Of a DNA stretch of 64,000 bases, positions 44,284-53,529 are shown piece after piece. The DNA is taken from the NCBI GenBank assembly GCA_029256185.1, contig JAQSYI010000013.1, positions 62,001 to 126,000 on the forward strand, read 5' to 3'. The notes below the pieces were generated by a model, which saw only the letters and a program-made list of their open reading frames with translations, had not been told where the DNA came from and searched no databases. The DNA is from Paenibacillaceae bacterium. GTDB taxonomy: Bacteria; Bacillota; Bacilli; Paenibacillales; NBRC-103111. A program made the position numbers and the translations under genes. Position 1 is the first letter of the stretch. The number at the start of each line of letters is the position of its first letter.

Positions 44284-45270
44284 TTAGTACACCCCTTCTT
44301 CGCCGAATTTTTTGGCTAACCAATTAGCCGCGAGAATAAGTATTAGGCCTACCGTGGACTTGAACAATCCTGCAGCGGTAGCTAGACTAAAGTCGCCTTG
44401 CTGGACGCCGACACGATAGGCGTAGGTGTCGAATACGTCAGCTACCGAGGATACAGGAGGGCTCATCATCAGGTACACTTGCTCGAATCCGATGCTGAGC
44501 AAGCTGCCCATGCGCAGGATAAGCAAAATGATGATCGTTGACTTGATGCCCGGGAGCGTAATGAAGAGCATTCTTTTCCAACGGTTGGCACCGTCGATTT
44601 GTGCAGCCTCATATAGCTCCGGATTGATACCGCTAAGAGCGGCCAGGAAAATGATGGTGCCATATCCTGCATCTTTCCATATGCTTTGAGCTGTCAGCAT
44701 CGCCCAGAAAGTCGTACTGTTCGTCAGAAAATTGATCTTTGTGCCCCCAGATTCGACGATCAGCTTGTTCACAATGCCGCTTCCTTCACTCAGAATGAGG
44801 AAGCAAATGCCGACAATGACGACCCAAGAAATAAAGTGAGGCAAGTAGATTGCCGTCTGGATGAACTTCTTGAACTTTGCCGAACGAATTTCATTCAGCA
44901 TAACGGCAATTACGATCGGAGCAGGGAAGAAAAAAAGCAGGTTTAGAAAGTTAATGCCGAGTGTGTTGCGGATAAGCAGAGGGAAATCGGAATTGCTCAA
45001 AAATTTGACAAAATGGCTGAAGCCTGTCCATTCGCTTGCTTGGAAACCAAGAAAAGGCGAATAGTCTTTGAACGCCAGCATAATGCCCCACATCGGCGCA
45101 TAATGAAACAACAGAAAATAAAGAACTCCGGGGGCAATAAGGACATACAAATATTTGTCGCGTACGATTGCAGACTTCCATTCAGAACGCCGCCGAACAA
45201 GCTGCGTATTCTGCAATGCAGCTGTGGAACCGGGATTAGCGCTTGCACCTGTTACGGCTTGCTTGGACAT
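44284..45270 (-). CDS. ABC transporter permease (LplB/YteP type)
   Basis: 328 residues. The start at 45270 is chosen because GAGGTGAT precedes this ATG; the frame is open 27 codons further up. LYVLIAPGVLYFLLFHYAPM is the usual first membrane segment of the LplB group, and YEAAQIDGANRWKRMLFI is the EAA loop. It is the first gene of the operon. Confidence 0.92.
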   Translation of the reverse strand: MSKQAVTGASANPGSTAALQNTQLVRRRSEWKSAIVRDKYLYVLIAPGVLYFLLFHYAPMWGIMLAFKDYSPFLGFQASEWTGFSHFVKFLSNSDFPLLIRNTLGINFLNLLFFFPAPIVIAVMLNEIRSAKFKKFIQTAIYLPHFISWVVIVGICFLILSEGSGIVNKLIVESGGTKINFLTNSTTFWAMLTAQSIWKDAGYGTIIFLAALSGINPELYEAAQIDGANRWKRMLFITLPGIKSTIIILLILRMGSLLSIGFEQVYLMMSPPVSSVADVFDTYAYRVGVQQGDFSLATAAGLFKSTVGLILILAANWLAKKFGEEGVY

Positions 45271-45371
45271 TGATATCACCTCGCATAGATTGTTGTGGCA
45301 GCATGATTGCTTCCTGTCACCAACATAAAGCCGCATGGGTGTCAGCCGCAAGTATCAACTTAGATACACAA

Positions 45372-45395
45372 GCGCCCAAGCTGTTGCTTGGGCGC
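45372..45395 (-). terminator. hairpin after the AraC regulator gene
   Basis: GCGCCCAAGC / GCTTGGGCGC perfect stem with a four-base loop, just past the regulator stop. The T-run is weak (TTGTGTAT). Confidence 0.6.
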
Positions 45396-45403
45396 AGATG
45401 ACG

Positions 45404-47746
45404 TTATTGCTGGCGGTATTGGTTGGGCGTTATACCCTCCAGTTTCTTGAATACACGCATGAAGTTAACGCGCTGATAGCCTACAGCTTCAGATATCACG
45501 GCAATCGGCAGGTCGGTTTCACGCAGCAGTTCTTTGGCCTTGTCAATCCGGTATTGCGTGACGTAATCGAGGAAGGATAGTCCGGTCAGTCTCCGGAACT
45601 GGCGAGTGAAGTGCGATGTGCTTACCCCGCAATGATCGGCGCAGTCATTCAGTGAAATGTCGCGCTTGAATTCAGCGCGGATAAAGGTGATGGCCTGCTC
45701 GACCATTTGGGTATAGTCAGCCTCTGTATGATTTCGGATATAGTCGGTAATAGGAGCGATCCACTGCTCGATAAACCACTCGTTTAGCTCGTCCATGCTT
45801 TTTAATCGCCGAATGATGATAAAAGGCTCATTGTCTCCGAGCTGTTCAACCCCTTCGAATTTGACATCATAAGCGGTTCGCATCGTAGCGGCCAGAAGTT
45901 GTGTGTAGAACGTTAGCACGCTTTCGGCTGTACCCGCAAGTCCCCTTAAGTAGTCTGCGAATTCAAAGAGCATCATCTCTGCATCTTCCCGGTTTCCTGT
46001 TTTCAGCGCGTGCTCGTATCGGCTTTCAAGCTCAATTGGATAGCGCCCTGCGCTGCTGAGTGCTTTGTTGGGATGAAGCACCTGATTGCGCCCTCGCAGA
46101 ATGCGGGAGTCAAGCGCAAGGGATGCCTGATCGTACAGCATCGGAAGCTCTTTGGCGAATTCGGTCCCTCCGCCAACGCCAATGGTTACTGGCATTTGCA
46201 AATAGGTCTCGCAGAAGCTGCGTATCTGTTCGGCGAATTCGTCCGCTTCCTGAAACAGGAGTTGGTTCTGCTGTGACTGGGAAACTCCTATTTCCTTGGG
46301 CCATACCACGACAACGAGCGTATCGCTCGGAAGCTGGGATGCGATGCCGCTGAAACTGCTTGCGCGGAGCAGATCTTCAACAATATTTTTCATCGCGAAT
46401 AAAATAAGATCTTTGTCGTATACACGAAACTTGCCGGTATGTCCATCCGGTCTGTCAAAAGCAATGGCAAATACAGCGGTGACGCTCGATAAAGGAAGCT
46501 CATAACGACTTAGAAGCTTCCTCAACTCCGCTTCGGAGTAATGCTGATAGTGACCCTGCAACAGCTGAAGCAGCACCGTTTCCCGCAGAAGCGGAATATG
46601 CTGCTTCTGCTTCTCTTGCAGCTTGGCTGTTGTACTGCGAAGCTGCTTCTCCGAACTCTGCATCTGCTCCCAGCGAGACAGGGCATAATCGATATCGTTA
46701 GTTGCCGTAACGGTATCCTCACCGTTGTCCATCATGGTGAGCAGCTTATCAATGGGGCGGTAAATTCGCCGCGAGCCGAGAAAGGAAGCAATCGCGGCAA
46801 GCAGCAGCAGGACGCCTATAAGGGCTGCTGTCATGATAACAATACCGCGTGACTCCCGGTTCAGCCCCGCCTGTGGAATCACGTCAACATATTTCCATTT
46901 GGTATGGTCGGAAATGACAGAAGAGATGAAATATTTTTTGCCATCGTAGGTAAGCTGAGCTTGCGATTTGTGATCGGTTGCCTTGTGAATAGCCTCCACC
47001 AAGCTGGTTGGCAGCGATGAGTCCTTCGAGTTGGCGATTAAGCTCCCATTGTCGTTGAGAATAAGCAGAAATTGGTCATCAAACAAGGTCGAACTGCCCA
47101 GCGCCGCTTTGAGTGTCTTCGAATCAATGGAGGCCAGCATCAAGCCGAAGAGTGGTTCAGAACGATTATATGGAAATTTATTAATAAGTGTGACGCCGCT
47201 TTTTGTTTCCGTAGTCACTCGGTAGGAGAAAATGCCGTTATACCACCGGCTTTGCATCGGTTGTCGAAGCTGCTCGTCAAGCAACTCGCGGTCGCGAATA
47301 AACTCGACACGGTTCAGCCCATAGGAAGATGAAATCATGCCGACCCCCTGCAAATATAGGCTCAAATCCTCAATATATTTGTTATTCAAAAGAAAAGCAC
47401 TTAGCAGTGGGGTTATCTGTTGCGTCAATAGCACGGTTTCCTCCTGTCCAGTATGTAAAGGCTGCTCGAACTCAGAGTTGAAAAGTGGTGTGCTGAGCAG
47501 TTGCATGACGTTCACTTGTATATCGAATAGCTGCTTATCAATGGTGTCAGCCGTATGCTTCAAATACATGGTATCGGCTTTATGCGCTTGCCGCTCAAGA
47601 ACACCCGTTGTATAGGTATTGCTAAGTCCCCCCAGCAGAATGAGCAGAAGTACCGTAATCGCGAATGAGGTTGCAAAGATCTGATTAAGCAAACGGCGTT
47701 TTCTATTGTTGATTGCGTTCCCGCGCAGTTTTCGCTTTGGAGTCAT
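45404..47746 (-). CDS. membrane-bound AraC family regulator (YtdP-like)
   Basis: 780 residues. One membrane segment is near residues 23-43 (FAITVLLLILLGGLSNTYTT), another near 290-310 (IVIMTAALIGVLLLLAAIASF), with an extracellular sensor between. A long cytoplasmic region follows, then a C-terminal double helix-turn-helix (SLNDCADHCGVSTSHFTRQF, AVISEAVGYQRVNFMRVFKK). It combines sensor and regulator in one chain, common next to Lpl-type transporters. It probably controls the operon at 41811-45270 from outside signals. Confidence 0.9.
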   Translation of the reverse strand: MTPKRKLRGNAINNRKRRLLNQIFATSFAITVLLLILLGGLSNTYTTGVLERQAHKADTMYLKHTADTIDKQLFDIQVNVMQLLSTPLFNSEFEQPLHTGQEETVLLTQQITPLLSAFLLNNKYIEDLSLYLQGVGMISSSYGLNRVEFIRDRELLDEQLRQPMQSRWYNGIFSYRVTTETKSGVTLINKFPYNRSEPLFGLMLASIDSKTLKAALGSSTLFDDQFLLILNDNGSLIANSKDSSLPTSLVEAIHKATDHKSQAQLTYDGKKYFISSVISDHTKWKYVDVIPQAGLNRESRGIVIMTAALIGVLLLLAAIASFLGSRRIYRPIDKLLTMMDNGEDTVTATNDIDYALSRWEQMQSSEKQLRSTTAKLQEKQKQHIPLLRETVLLQLLQGHYQHYSEAELRKLLSRYELPLSSVTAVFAIAFDRPDGHTGKFRVYDKDLILFAMKNIVEDLLRASSFSGIASQLPSDTLVVVVWPKEIGVSQSQQNQLLFQEADEFAEQIRSFCETYLQMPVTIGVGGGTEFAKELPMLYDQASLALDSRILRGRNQVLHPNKALSSAGRYPIELESRYEHALKTGNREDAEMMLFEFADYLRGLAGTAESVLTFYTQLLAATMRTAYDVKFEGVEQLGDNEPFIIIRRLKSMDELNEWFIEQWIAPITDYIRNHTEADYTQMVEQAITFIRAEFKRDISLNDCADHCGVSTSHFTRQFRRLTGLSFLDYVTQYRIDKAKELLRETDLPIAVISEAVGYQRVNFMRVFKKLEGITPNQYRQQ

Positions 47747-47929
47747 GGTACCTCTCCCGTATCCAATAGTTGTACATCAAGTGTAGAGGTTTGGACTCAC
47801 ACCGTCAATGTGCACATCACGGCAGAAGCTAAATTGATACTTGCCGCTGACAGTTAGACGTGGTGCTATATAAGAGTGTGGTGGAGGAACAAAGTGGAGG
47901 CAACTATTTGTCAAGGGAGAGATGGACCG

Positions 47930-48967
47930 ATGAGTGCTGGTTATGTGGAGCAAGCAAAGCCTGGAATTATGAACTGGCTGGAATCCGTTAGATGGAAGGA
48001 AGAGGGTTGGGGCAGATGGAAATATAACGCGAAAATGATACGGGATTACGGCTTGATTCCTTCCGCGAATGCCATCTTGATTCTGGATCGGCTCGGAGAA
48101 CTGGATAACATCGATCAGGCGCTGAAGAATGAAGCAGCCGCCTTTCTTCAATCGTGTCAGGATCAGGCAGACGGCTATTTCAAAGATCCTCTTGTTACCG
48201 AGTCGGATCGTTACGGAAAACATTCCTGGGAGGATATTTGGAACCAGATGGGGACGGCGGCGGTTGCGCTGGAGAAATTGGGTGCAGAGCCTAAGATCAG
48301 CTTGCCGATGGTGAGCTTTTCCGATCTGGAAACCGTCGACATACGGGAGTGGGTGCTCAGCTTAAACTGGACCAATCCGTGGCATGTCGGGGAAAGGTAT
48401 CTCTGGTCGTTACGTTCGTATTTGCGCAAAAAAGGCGGACAGATAGACCTCGCTAACGATCGTGTTCTGCAAGAGCTGTTCGAGACGTATGAGCAGGATA
48501 TTCACGATCCGGTGACCGGCATGCCAAGGAAACGAGGTTGCGACGACCCATCTGTTTCCGTGGCGGGGTTGTTTAAAGTGTATCTTGCCTACAAGGATGT
48601 GGGCAGACCGCTACCGAATGCGACGAATGCGATCGATTACACGCTCGCGATTCAACATCCGGACGGGGAGTTCGGGATGAGGCGCAACATGTGTATCAAC
48701 TGGGACTCGTTATGGGTCCTGCGGGAGCTCGATATTCAATTGAAGGGCAGCTATAGGCATGATGAGATTGTTGCTGCGGGCAATCGTACCGCACAGTTGA
48801 TGCTCGATACCTACCGCAAGCCGGACGGCGGCTTTGCTTTCCAGGGCGAGACATGCTGGCCCGTTCATCATTCCATTCGGATTTCGGATGAATATCCCAT
48901 TGGTGATATGACGGGGACTTCAATGTGTTTATCCTGTCTGGAATATGCCGACGAATGGAATTCATAG
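47930..48967 (+). CDS. predicted alpha/alpha-toroid protein of unknown function
   Basis: 345 residues. ATG at 47930 follows GGGAGAG. The sequence is helical with repeated aromatic and Gly-rich turns (KYNAKMIRDYGLIPSAN, QDQADGYFKDP, IQHPDGEFGMRR, RKPDGGFAFQG), the style of terpenoid-cyclase-like or prenyltransferase-like toroids. The YRKPDGGF-type turns recall that superfamily. No signal peptide is visible. It diverges from the AraC regulator and may act on the sugar imported by the neighbouring transporter. No catalytic residues can be named. Confidence 0.7.
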   Translation: MSAGYVEQAKPGIMNWLESVRWKEEGWGRWKYNAKMIRDYGLIPSANAILILDRLGELDNIDQALKNEAAAFLQSCQDQADGYFKDPLVTESDRYGKHSWEDIWNQMGTAAVALEKLGAEPKISLPMVSFSDLETVDIREWVLSLNWTNPWHVGERYLWSLRSYLRKKGGQIDLANDRVLQELFETYEQDIHDPVTGMPRKRGCDDPSVSVAGLFKVYLAYKDVGRPLPNATNAIDYTLAIQHPDGEFGMRRNMCINWDSLWVLRELDIQLKGSYRHDEIVAAGNRTAQLMLDTYRKPDGGFAFQGETCWPVHHSIRISDEYPIGDMTGTSMCLSCLEYADEWNS

Positions 48968-49003
48968 TAGAGGTATATTATTAAAGCAGTGGTTCATCAT
49001 TTA

Positions 49004-49198
49004 GATGCATTCAAAAAGAGTGATGGTGCCGTCGCCATATCCCCTCATCGCACCCGTCTCGAGAACGCGCATGATGCTGGCCGCTGCCCAGTGTCCACCG
49101 ATATCGTTGGCCGTATAAGAGCCATTCCCTTGCTTCCCAGTCAGCAACTGGACTATGGTATGCGCATATTCTGCGCGGGTCGGTTCCGGCTGGAGCTT
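49004..49198 (-). pseudogene. fragment spanning two SLH domains
   Basis: Minus strand reads PTRAEYAHTIVQLL, then NDIGGHWAAASIMRVLETGA and MRGYGDGT. That is the end of one S-layer homology repeat and the start of the next. The frame has no start or further SLH sequence, so it is debris of a surface protein gene. Confidence 0.75.
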
Positions 49199-49393
49199 GT
49201 GTACCTGTTGGGGCCCGCTGCTTCCACTTATACCATCCGCCTGCATGTGGAAGGCCAGCCCGTTCAAGAGTTTGCCAATCTGAGCTTGGTCTCCCCCGAA
49301 TTCCGCCAGGCGCACTGGATTGGTTTTGTCAGCAACAGTGTTGAGGCAGCCGTTATGTATATGGATGATGTGAAGCTGATCGTATCCGAGTAG
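49181..49393 (+). pseudogene. C-terminal fragment of a beta-sandwich domain protein
   Basis: Plus strand reads GPAASTYTIRLHVEGQPV, FANLSLVSPEFRQAHWIGFV and VEAAVMYMDDVKLIVSE before a stop. The pattern MDDVKL is usual at the end of carbohydrate-binding or laminin-G-like domains of secreted enzymes. It joins the SLH fragment head to head, so two gene scraps meet here. Confidence 0.6.
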
Positions 49394-49639
49394 CCTGAGT
49401 GCATTGTTGGGGCCCCCTGGAGCAATTGTCCATGGGGTCTGTCCTTTGTTCAACGTTTGATGTTCCGTGCCGATGCTCATTGTTCCATGTTCCACGTCCA
49501 CGTCCCTATCATGCCCCATGTCCCATTCCGCATGTTCCAATGTTTGGGGAGCAGCTGTCCCCCGCATATTTTCCACAGGAGGCCTTGAATGCTATACTTG
49601 CTTGGAATACCTTGCAGGAGAGGAACCGGGTGGCTCTAC
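49394..49639. repeat. low-complexity CATGTTCCA/CATGTCCCA stretch
   Basis: From about 49455 to 49545 the DNA is built from short GTTCCA and GTCCCA blocks. No gene is supported before the response regulator start. Confidence 0.5.
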
Positions 49640-50320
49640 ATGGATACGATTCTGATTATTGAGGACTCCGAGGATATTAATCTTATGCTGGCGCAGGCAT
49701 TGGCGGATGCGGGCTATCGGGTGGAATCCTGCTATACCGGCACAGATGGTCTCAAGGCAATCAAGGAAAACGGGTATGACCTGATCCTGCTGGATATTAT
49801 GCTTCCCTACAAAAGCGGGGACGAACTCCTCAGGGAGCTGCGCACCTTCTCGCAGGTTCCGGTCATTATTATATCGGCGAAGGATATGGTGGGTACAAAG
49901 ATTGATCTGTTGAAGCTGGGCGCCGACGACTATATCACCAAGCCCTTCGACTTGGGCGAGGTGGCGGCCCGGGTGGAATCCAACCTGCGGCGTTCCCGCA
50001 AGCAGCTTCATGAGGGGGCGGTTCTCCGCTATAAGGATCTGGCGCTGGATGACCGCACGAAGCGTGCTGCTGTGAATAATGCAGAGCTGGAGCTGACGGT
50101 TAAGGAATATCACATATTGGAGCTGCTGCTCAGGCACCGGGACAAGGTGTTCACCAAGGCCAATCTGTATGAGACCGTCTGGCAGGAGGATTATCTGGGG
50201 GATGACAATACCATTAAGACCCATGTGAGCAACCTGCGCAACAAGCTCAAGCGGGCTAATCCCCATGAGGAATATATCGAAACGGTGTGGGGCCTGGGCT
50301 ACCGCTTGTACAAGCTGTAA
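49640..50320 (+). CDS. OmpR family response regulator
   Basis: 226 residues: receiver with ILIIEDSEDINLML, acceptor Asp in LILLDIMLPYK and Lys in YITKPFD, then a winged-helix domain (LELTVKEYHILELLLRHRD, NTIKTHVSNLRNKL). ATG at 49640 fits the receiver start; the frame is open 17 codons further up. It is the first of a four-gene set with an ABC exporter and a kinase, the layout of peptide-antibiotic response systems. Confidence 0.92.
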   Translation: MDTILIIEDSEDINLMLAQALADAGYRVESCYTGTDGLKAIKENGYDLILLDIMLPYKSGDELLRELRTFSQVPVIIISAKDMVGTKIDLLKLGADDYITKPFDLGEVAARVESNLRRSRKQLHEGAVLRYKDLALDDRTKRAAVNNAELELTVKEYHILELLLRHRDKVFTKANLYETVWQEDYLGDDNTIKTHVSNLRNKLKRANPHEEYIETVWGLGYRLYKL

Positions 50321-50332
50321 CTTATCGGTTTC

Positions 50333-50385
50333 TTAACCTTTTCGGGGACGGCCTTAACCTTTTCTAACCCTTTGGGTTGTATCAT
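50333..50385 (+). promoter_or_regulatory. response-regulator direct repeat and promoter of the ABC genes
   Basis: TTAACCTTTTC occurs at 50333 and 50354, 21 bases apart, and a -10-like TATCAT is at 50380. The second copy overlaps the -35 position. OmpR-type regulators bind direct repeats in this place, so the gene just upstream likely activates here. Confidence 0.6.
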
Positions 50386-50410
50386 GAAGCCAGAAGGGAG
50401 TGGAGGACAG

Positions 50411-51334
50411 ATGAAACAATATGTTCTGAAAACAAATAAACTGACCAAAAGCTACAATGGCGCATTTGCACTGCGTGATCTGTCGGTTGCCATGGAAGCG
50501 GGCAAAATCTACGGCCTGATCGGGCAAAATGGTGCAGGAAAATCCACGCTTATGCGCATAGCCGCCGGACTGGCGTTTCCCACGGGAGGGCATATTGAGC
50601 TCTTCGGGCAAAGCGGTGAACGGGCGCTGCAAGCGGAGAGAAAGCGGCTCGGCTGCATGATCGAGCATCCCGGTCTCACCCCCAATCTGACAGCGAAGGA
50701 GCATCTCCGGTTTCACCGGACGGTTCGGGGCATTCCCAATGTTACTCTTGAAAACGAGCTGCTGGAGCTGGTGGGTCTGGGAGGAACGGGCAAGAAGAAG
50801 GCCAAGGACTTCTCTCTTGGCATGAGGCAGCGTCTGGGCATTGCCATTGCCCTGCTCGGTGACCCCGAGCTGCTGATCCTGGATGAGCCCACCAACGGGT
50901 TGGACCCTGTGGGCGTCGTGGAGGTGCGGAAGCTGCTGATCCGGCTGTGTGAGGAGCGGCAGATGACCATTCTCATATCCAGCCACAATCTGCCCGAGCT
51001 CTATCAGGTTGCCACGGATTACATCATCATTCATCAGGGGATGCTGAAGCAATCCCTCACCCATGCGGAGCTGGAGGAGAATTGCAAGCATCATATCCGG
51101 ATCAGCTGCGACCAGCCGGAGAAGCTGACGAACGTTCTCGAGACGCAGCTTGGGACCGTAAGCTACAAGGTGATGGCGGATAAGACGGTTAAGCTCTACG
51201 ATTATTTGGACAATAAAGAGCAGGTGGCAAGGGCCATGTTTAATAATGGGATCATAGCAACCAATTTCTCGGTCGAAGGGGACACGCTGGAGAACTATTT
51301 TATCTCCGTGATCGGAGGTGAACGGCATGCTTAA
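50411..51334 (+). CDS. ABC transporter ATP-binding protein (antibiotic resistance type)
   Basis: 307 residues. Walker A GQNGAGKST, signature DFSLGMRQRLG, Walker B LLILDEPTNGLDP, switch His in LISSHNLPE, and a C-terminal extension of about 90 residues. ATG at 50411 follows GTGGAGGAC. Its stop overlaps the permease start. Export or membrane-protection against a peptide antibiotic is the family role. Confidence 0.92.
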   Translation: MKQYVLKTNKLTKSYNGAFALRDLSVAMEAGKIYGLIGQNGAGKSTLMRIAAGLAFPTGGHIELFGQSGERALQAERKRLGCMIEHPGLTPNLTAKEHLRFHRTVRGIPNVTLENELLELVGLGGTGKKKAKDFSLGMRQRLGIAIALLGDPELLILDEPTNGLDPVGVVEVRKLLIRLCEERQMTILISSHNLPELYQVATDYIIIHQGMLKQSLTHAELEENCKHHIRISCDQPEKLTNVLETQLGTVSYKVMADKTVKLYDYLDNKEQVARAMFNNGIIATNFSVEGDTLENYFISVIGGERHA

Positions 51335-52124
51335 TCTGATTGTTGCGGACCTCTATAAGCTGCGCAAATCCGCGGCTCTCAAGATTTCATTGGCCATCAC
51401 CTTCTTGAGCGCTGCGGCCATTACTGCGACCGCTTATTTTCTGGCAGAAGGGCAGATCAGCTTGGAGGCAAGCGGGAATGCCGCGCTTCTGATGGATTTG
51501 GTGATGATGTCGATCATCGGCGCTTTGGTGGCGGGAGTGTTCATCTGCGGGGATTTTGAGCATAAAACGATCCATGACGCCATTTCCAGCGGAACCGGCC
51601 GCGGGGCTGTTCTGGTGAGCAAGGCTATCGTCTATTTTCTCGCGGTGGCTGTTCTGGTGCTGCCGTACCCGCTTATAACGGCCGTCGCGGCGGGCACCGG
51701 CTATGCTTTCGCCGCACCTTTCGCGCCATCGGTGTTTTTGCAGATATTGGCGGATCGTTCCGGCGTGGCTCTGACTGCACCAGCGTTGGGAAAGATGCTG
51801 GCCATTGCACTGACCATGATCGCCGTACATGCGGCGCGGTTAAGCATTTGCGTATTGCTGGCTTTTGTGATGAGGAAGCCCGCCCTGGTAACGGGCATTG
51901 GGGTCGCTGCTACCATATTGGGTGATTTGGCCGTTGGCTTTCATGAGAAGATACCGGTGCTGGGCGCCGTATTTCTGTACACGCCTTTTGCCATGAATCA
52001 CACGGTGGTGTCCATGAACGCCGGGGCGGGAGATTTGCTCAAGGCCATAACCGTGAGCCTGGTGTTTATCGCTGCGGTGCTGGCTATGACATACGGGGCA
52101 TTCAGGAGAGCGGAAATCAAGTAG
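51327..52124 (+). CDS. ABC-2 type permease
   Basis: 265 residues with about six membrane segments (ISLAITFLSAAAITATAYFL, SKAIVYFLAVAVLVLPYPLI, LLKAITVSLVFIAAVLAMTY). GGAGGTGAAC precedes ATG 51327. It forms the membrane part of the transporter with the ATPase upstream. Confidence 0.88.
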   Translation: MLNLIVADLYKLRKSAALKISLAITFLSAAAITATAYFLAEGQISLEASGNAALLMDLVMMSIIGALVAGVFICGDFEHKTIHDAISSGTGRGAVLVSKAIVYFLAVAVLVLPYPLITAVAAGTGYAFAAPFAPSVFLQILADRSGVALTAPALGKMLAIALTMIAVHAARLSICVLLAFVMRKPALVTGIGVAATILGDLAVGFHEKIPVLGAVFLYTPFAMNHTVVSMNAGAGDLLKAITVSLVFIAAVLAMTYGAFRRAEIK

Positions 52125-52176
52125 ATTAGGCTGAAGAGAAAGTTAAAGTTAAAGTAAAAGTAACGGATGAGGGCGG

Positions 52177-53127
52177 GTGTTCGGGTTGACTCTTGCGGTT
52201 GGTGTTCTGGTGATGATTGTTCTGCTGCTCATCGGTTATGTACTGTATCTTCAACTGCAATTGCGCAGGATCAACCGGCAGTTGGACAAGCGCCTGCTTG
52301 CGAACACGCGGCAACCCCTAAGTCTGGAGCTGATTAACCGTGATCTCAACCGATTGGCTGCTAATATCAATACGGTTTTGAAGGCGGAGGAGAATCTCCG
52401 ACTGAACAGCATCCGGGAAGAAAAACGGTTCAAGGAGCTGATTGCCAATATTTCGCATGACCTGCGGACGCCTGTTACGGCGATCAAGGGGTATCAGCAG
52501 CTGTTGGACAGAACGCCGTTGTCCGGCGACCAGCGGCAGAAGCTTCAGATCGCCCAGAAGCATGCCGCCGAACTGGGCATTCTCATTGAGCATTTTTTCG
52601 AGTATTCCTATCTGCTGAACTCCGAGCCGGAGCCTGCCGTGGAGCGGATCAATCTGACGAATCTGGTGGCCGAATGCCTGGCCCAATTCATCACCGCTTT
52701 TGAGGAAAAGCATCTATCGGTGCGTTTTGCCGAATCCGCTCCCGTGTTTGCCTTTGCCGATAAGGGGATGGTCATCCGGATTGTCCAGAATCTGATCCGC
52801 AACGGTGTCATGCATGCCGCGGGGGATATGGAGGTAGAGGTAGGAATTGGAGGGCAGACAGGACTGGGAGAGCAAGCGGGGGCTGAGGTGCAGGCAGGGC
52901 TGGAGCAACCGGCGGTTATCCGCTTCAGAAACCCGGTTAGGGAGGCTTCGGCGATAGAGGTGGACCGGCTGTTTGACCGCTTCTATACAGCTGATCAGGC
53001 CAGGGGCAGAACCACGGGCCTGGGGCTGTCCATCGTCAGGCTTCTGACCGAACGCCTGGGCGGCCGCGCCAGCGCATCCATGAAGGATGGGGCTCTGGAG
53101 ATAAGGGTGGAGCTGCCGTCAGCGTAG
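52177..53127 (+). CDS. sensor histidine kinase
   Basis: 316 residues with a single N-terminal membrane segment (LTLAVGVLVMIVLLLIGYVL) and no real extracellular domain. The phospho-acceptor His is in NISHDLRTPVTAIKGY, the N-box is QNLIRNGVMHA, and the ATP lid TTGLGLSIVR. A Gly/Gln/Glu-rich insert (GIGGQTGLGEQAGAEVQ) lies between N-box and lid. Start may be GTG 52177 or TTG 52186. Kinases without sensor domains in such sets usually take their signal from the transporter. Confidence 0.9.
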   Translation: MFGLTLAVGVLVMIVLLLIGYVLYLQLQLRRINRQLDKRLLANTRQPLSLELINRDLNRLAANINTVLKAEENLRLNSIREEKRFKELIANISHDLRTPVTAIKGYQQLLDRTPLSGDQRQKLQIAQKHAAELGILIEHFFEYSYLLNSEPEPAVERINLTNLVAECLAQFITAFEEKHLSVRFAESAPVFAFADKGMVIRIVQNLIRNGVMHAAGDMEVEVGIGGQTGLGEQAGAEVQAGLEQPAVIRFRNPVREASAIEVDRLFDRFYTADQARGRTTGLGLSIVRLLTERLGGRASASMKDGALEIRVELPSA

Positions 53128-53430
53128 AAGGACAATGCATGCTAACGTATATTGGACTGCTTACAGCCGATAAAATGTGAAATCGTCATCAGCATAGGCG
53201 ATTGAGGCCCGCAATATGGGAAGCGAACAAACATTCTGTTCAACTGTCACCTAATATGGTAAACTTTAAGGCGTAAGGCATAAAAAATTCCACAGCCGCT
53301 ATGTCTGGCGGGAGAGACCACGAGTTTTTTGGCGGTATGCCCAGTTTTAAGTCTTGATCTTGGACTTGATCTTGGACTTGTCGGCCCAGTTCCACTGACA
53401 CTACCCTTTTGCTTATGCGGCATGTATCCT
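53128..53430. repeat. copy A of a dispersed intergenic element
   Basis: GAACA-N7-TGTTC (53225-53241) followed by GGTAAACTTTAA. Related copies are at 55287 and 59506. A downstream block with CACGAGTTTTTTGGCGG resembles the hairpin region after copy B. No gene is seen. Confidence 0.6.
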
Positions 53431-53502
53431 TAGCGGAAAAAATTTCCTCTATTGCTTAAAAACCCGCTTTCTTATAAAAATTAACGGAAAAAATTTCCGT
53501 AA
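53431..53502. repeat. two more CGGAAAAAATTTCC palindromes
   Basis: TAGCGGAAAAAATTTCC at 53431 and TTAACGGAAAAAATTTCCG at 53481 belong to the same family as 5838-6032, nearly 50 kb away. Confidence 0.8.
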
Positions 53503-53529
53503 GTTTGGTTGATAATAAGGGGAACAACA

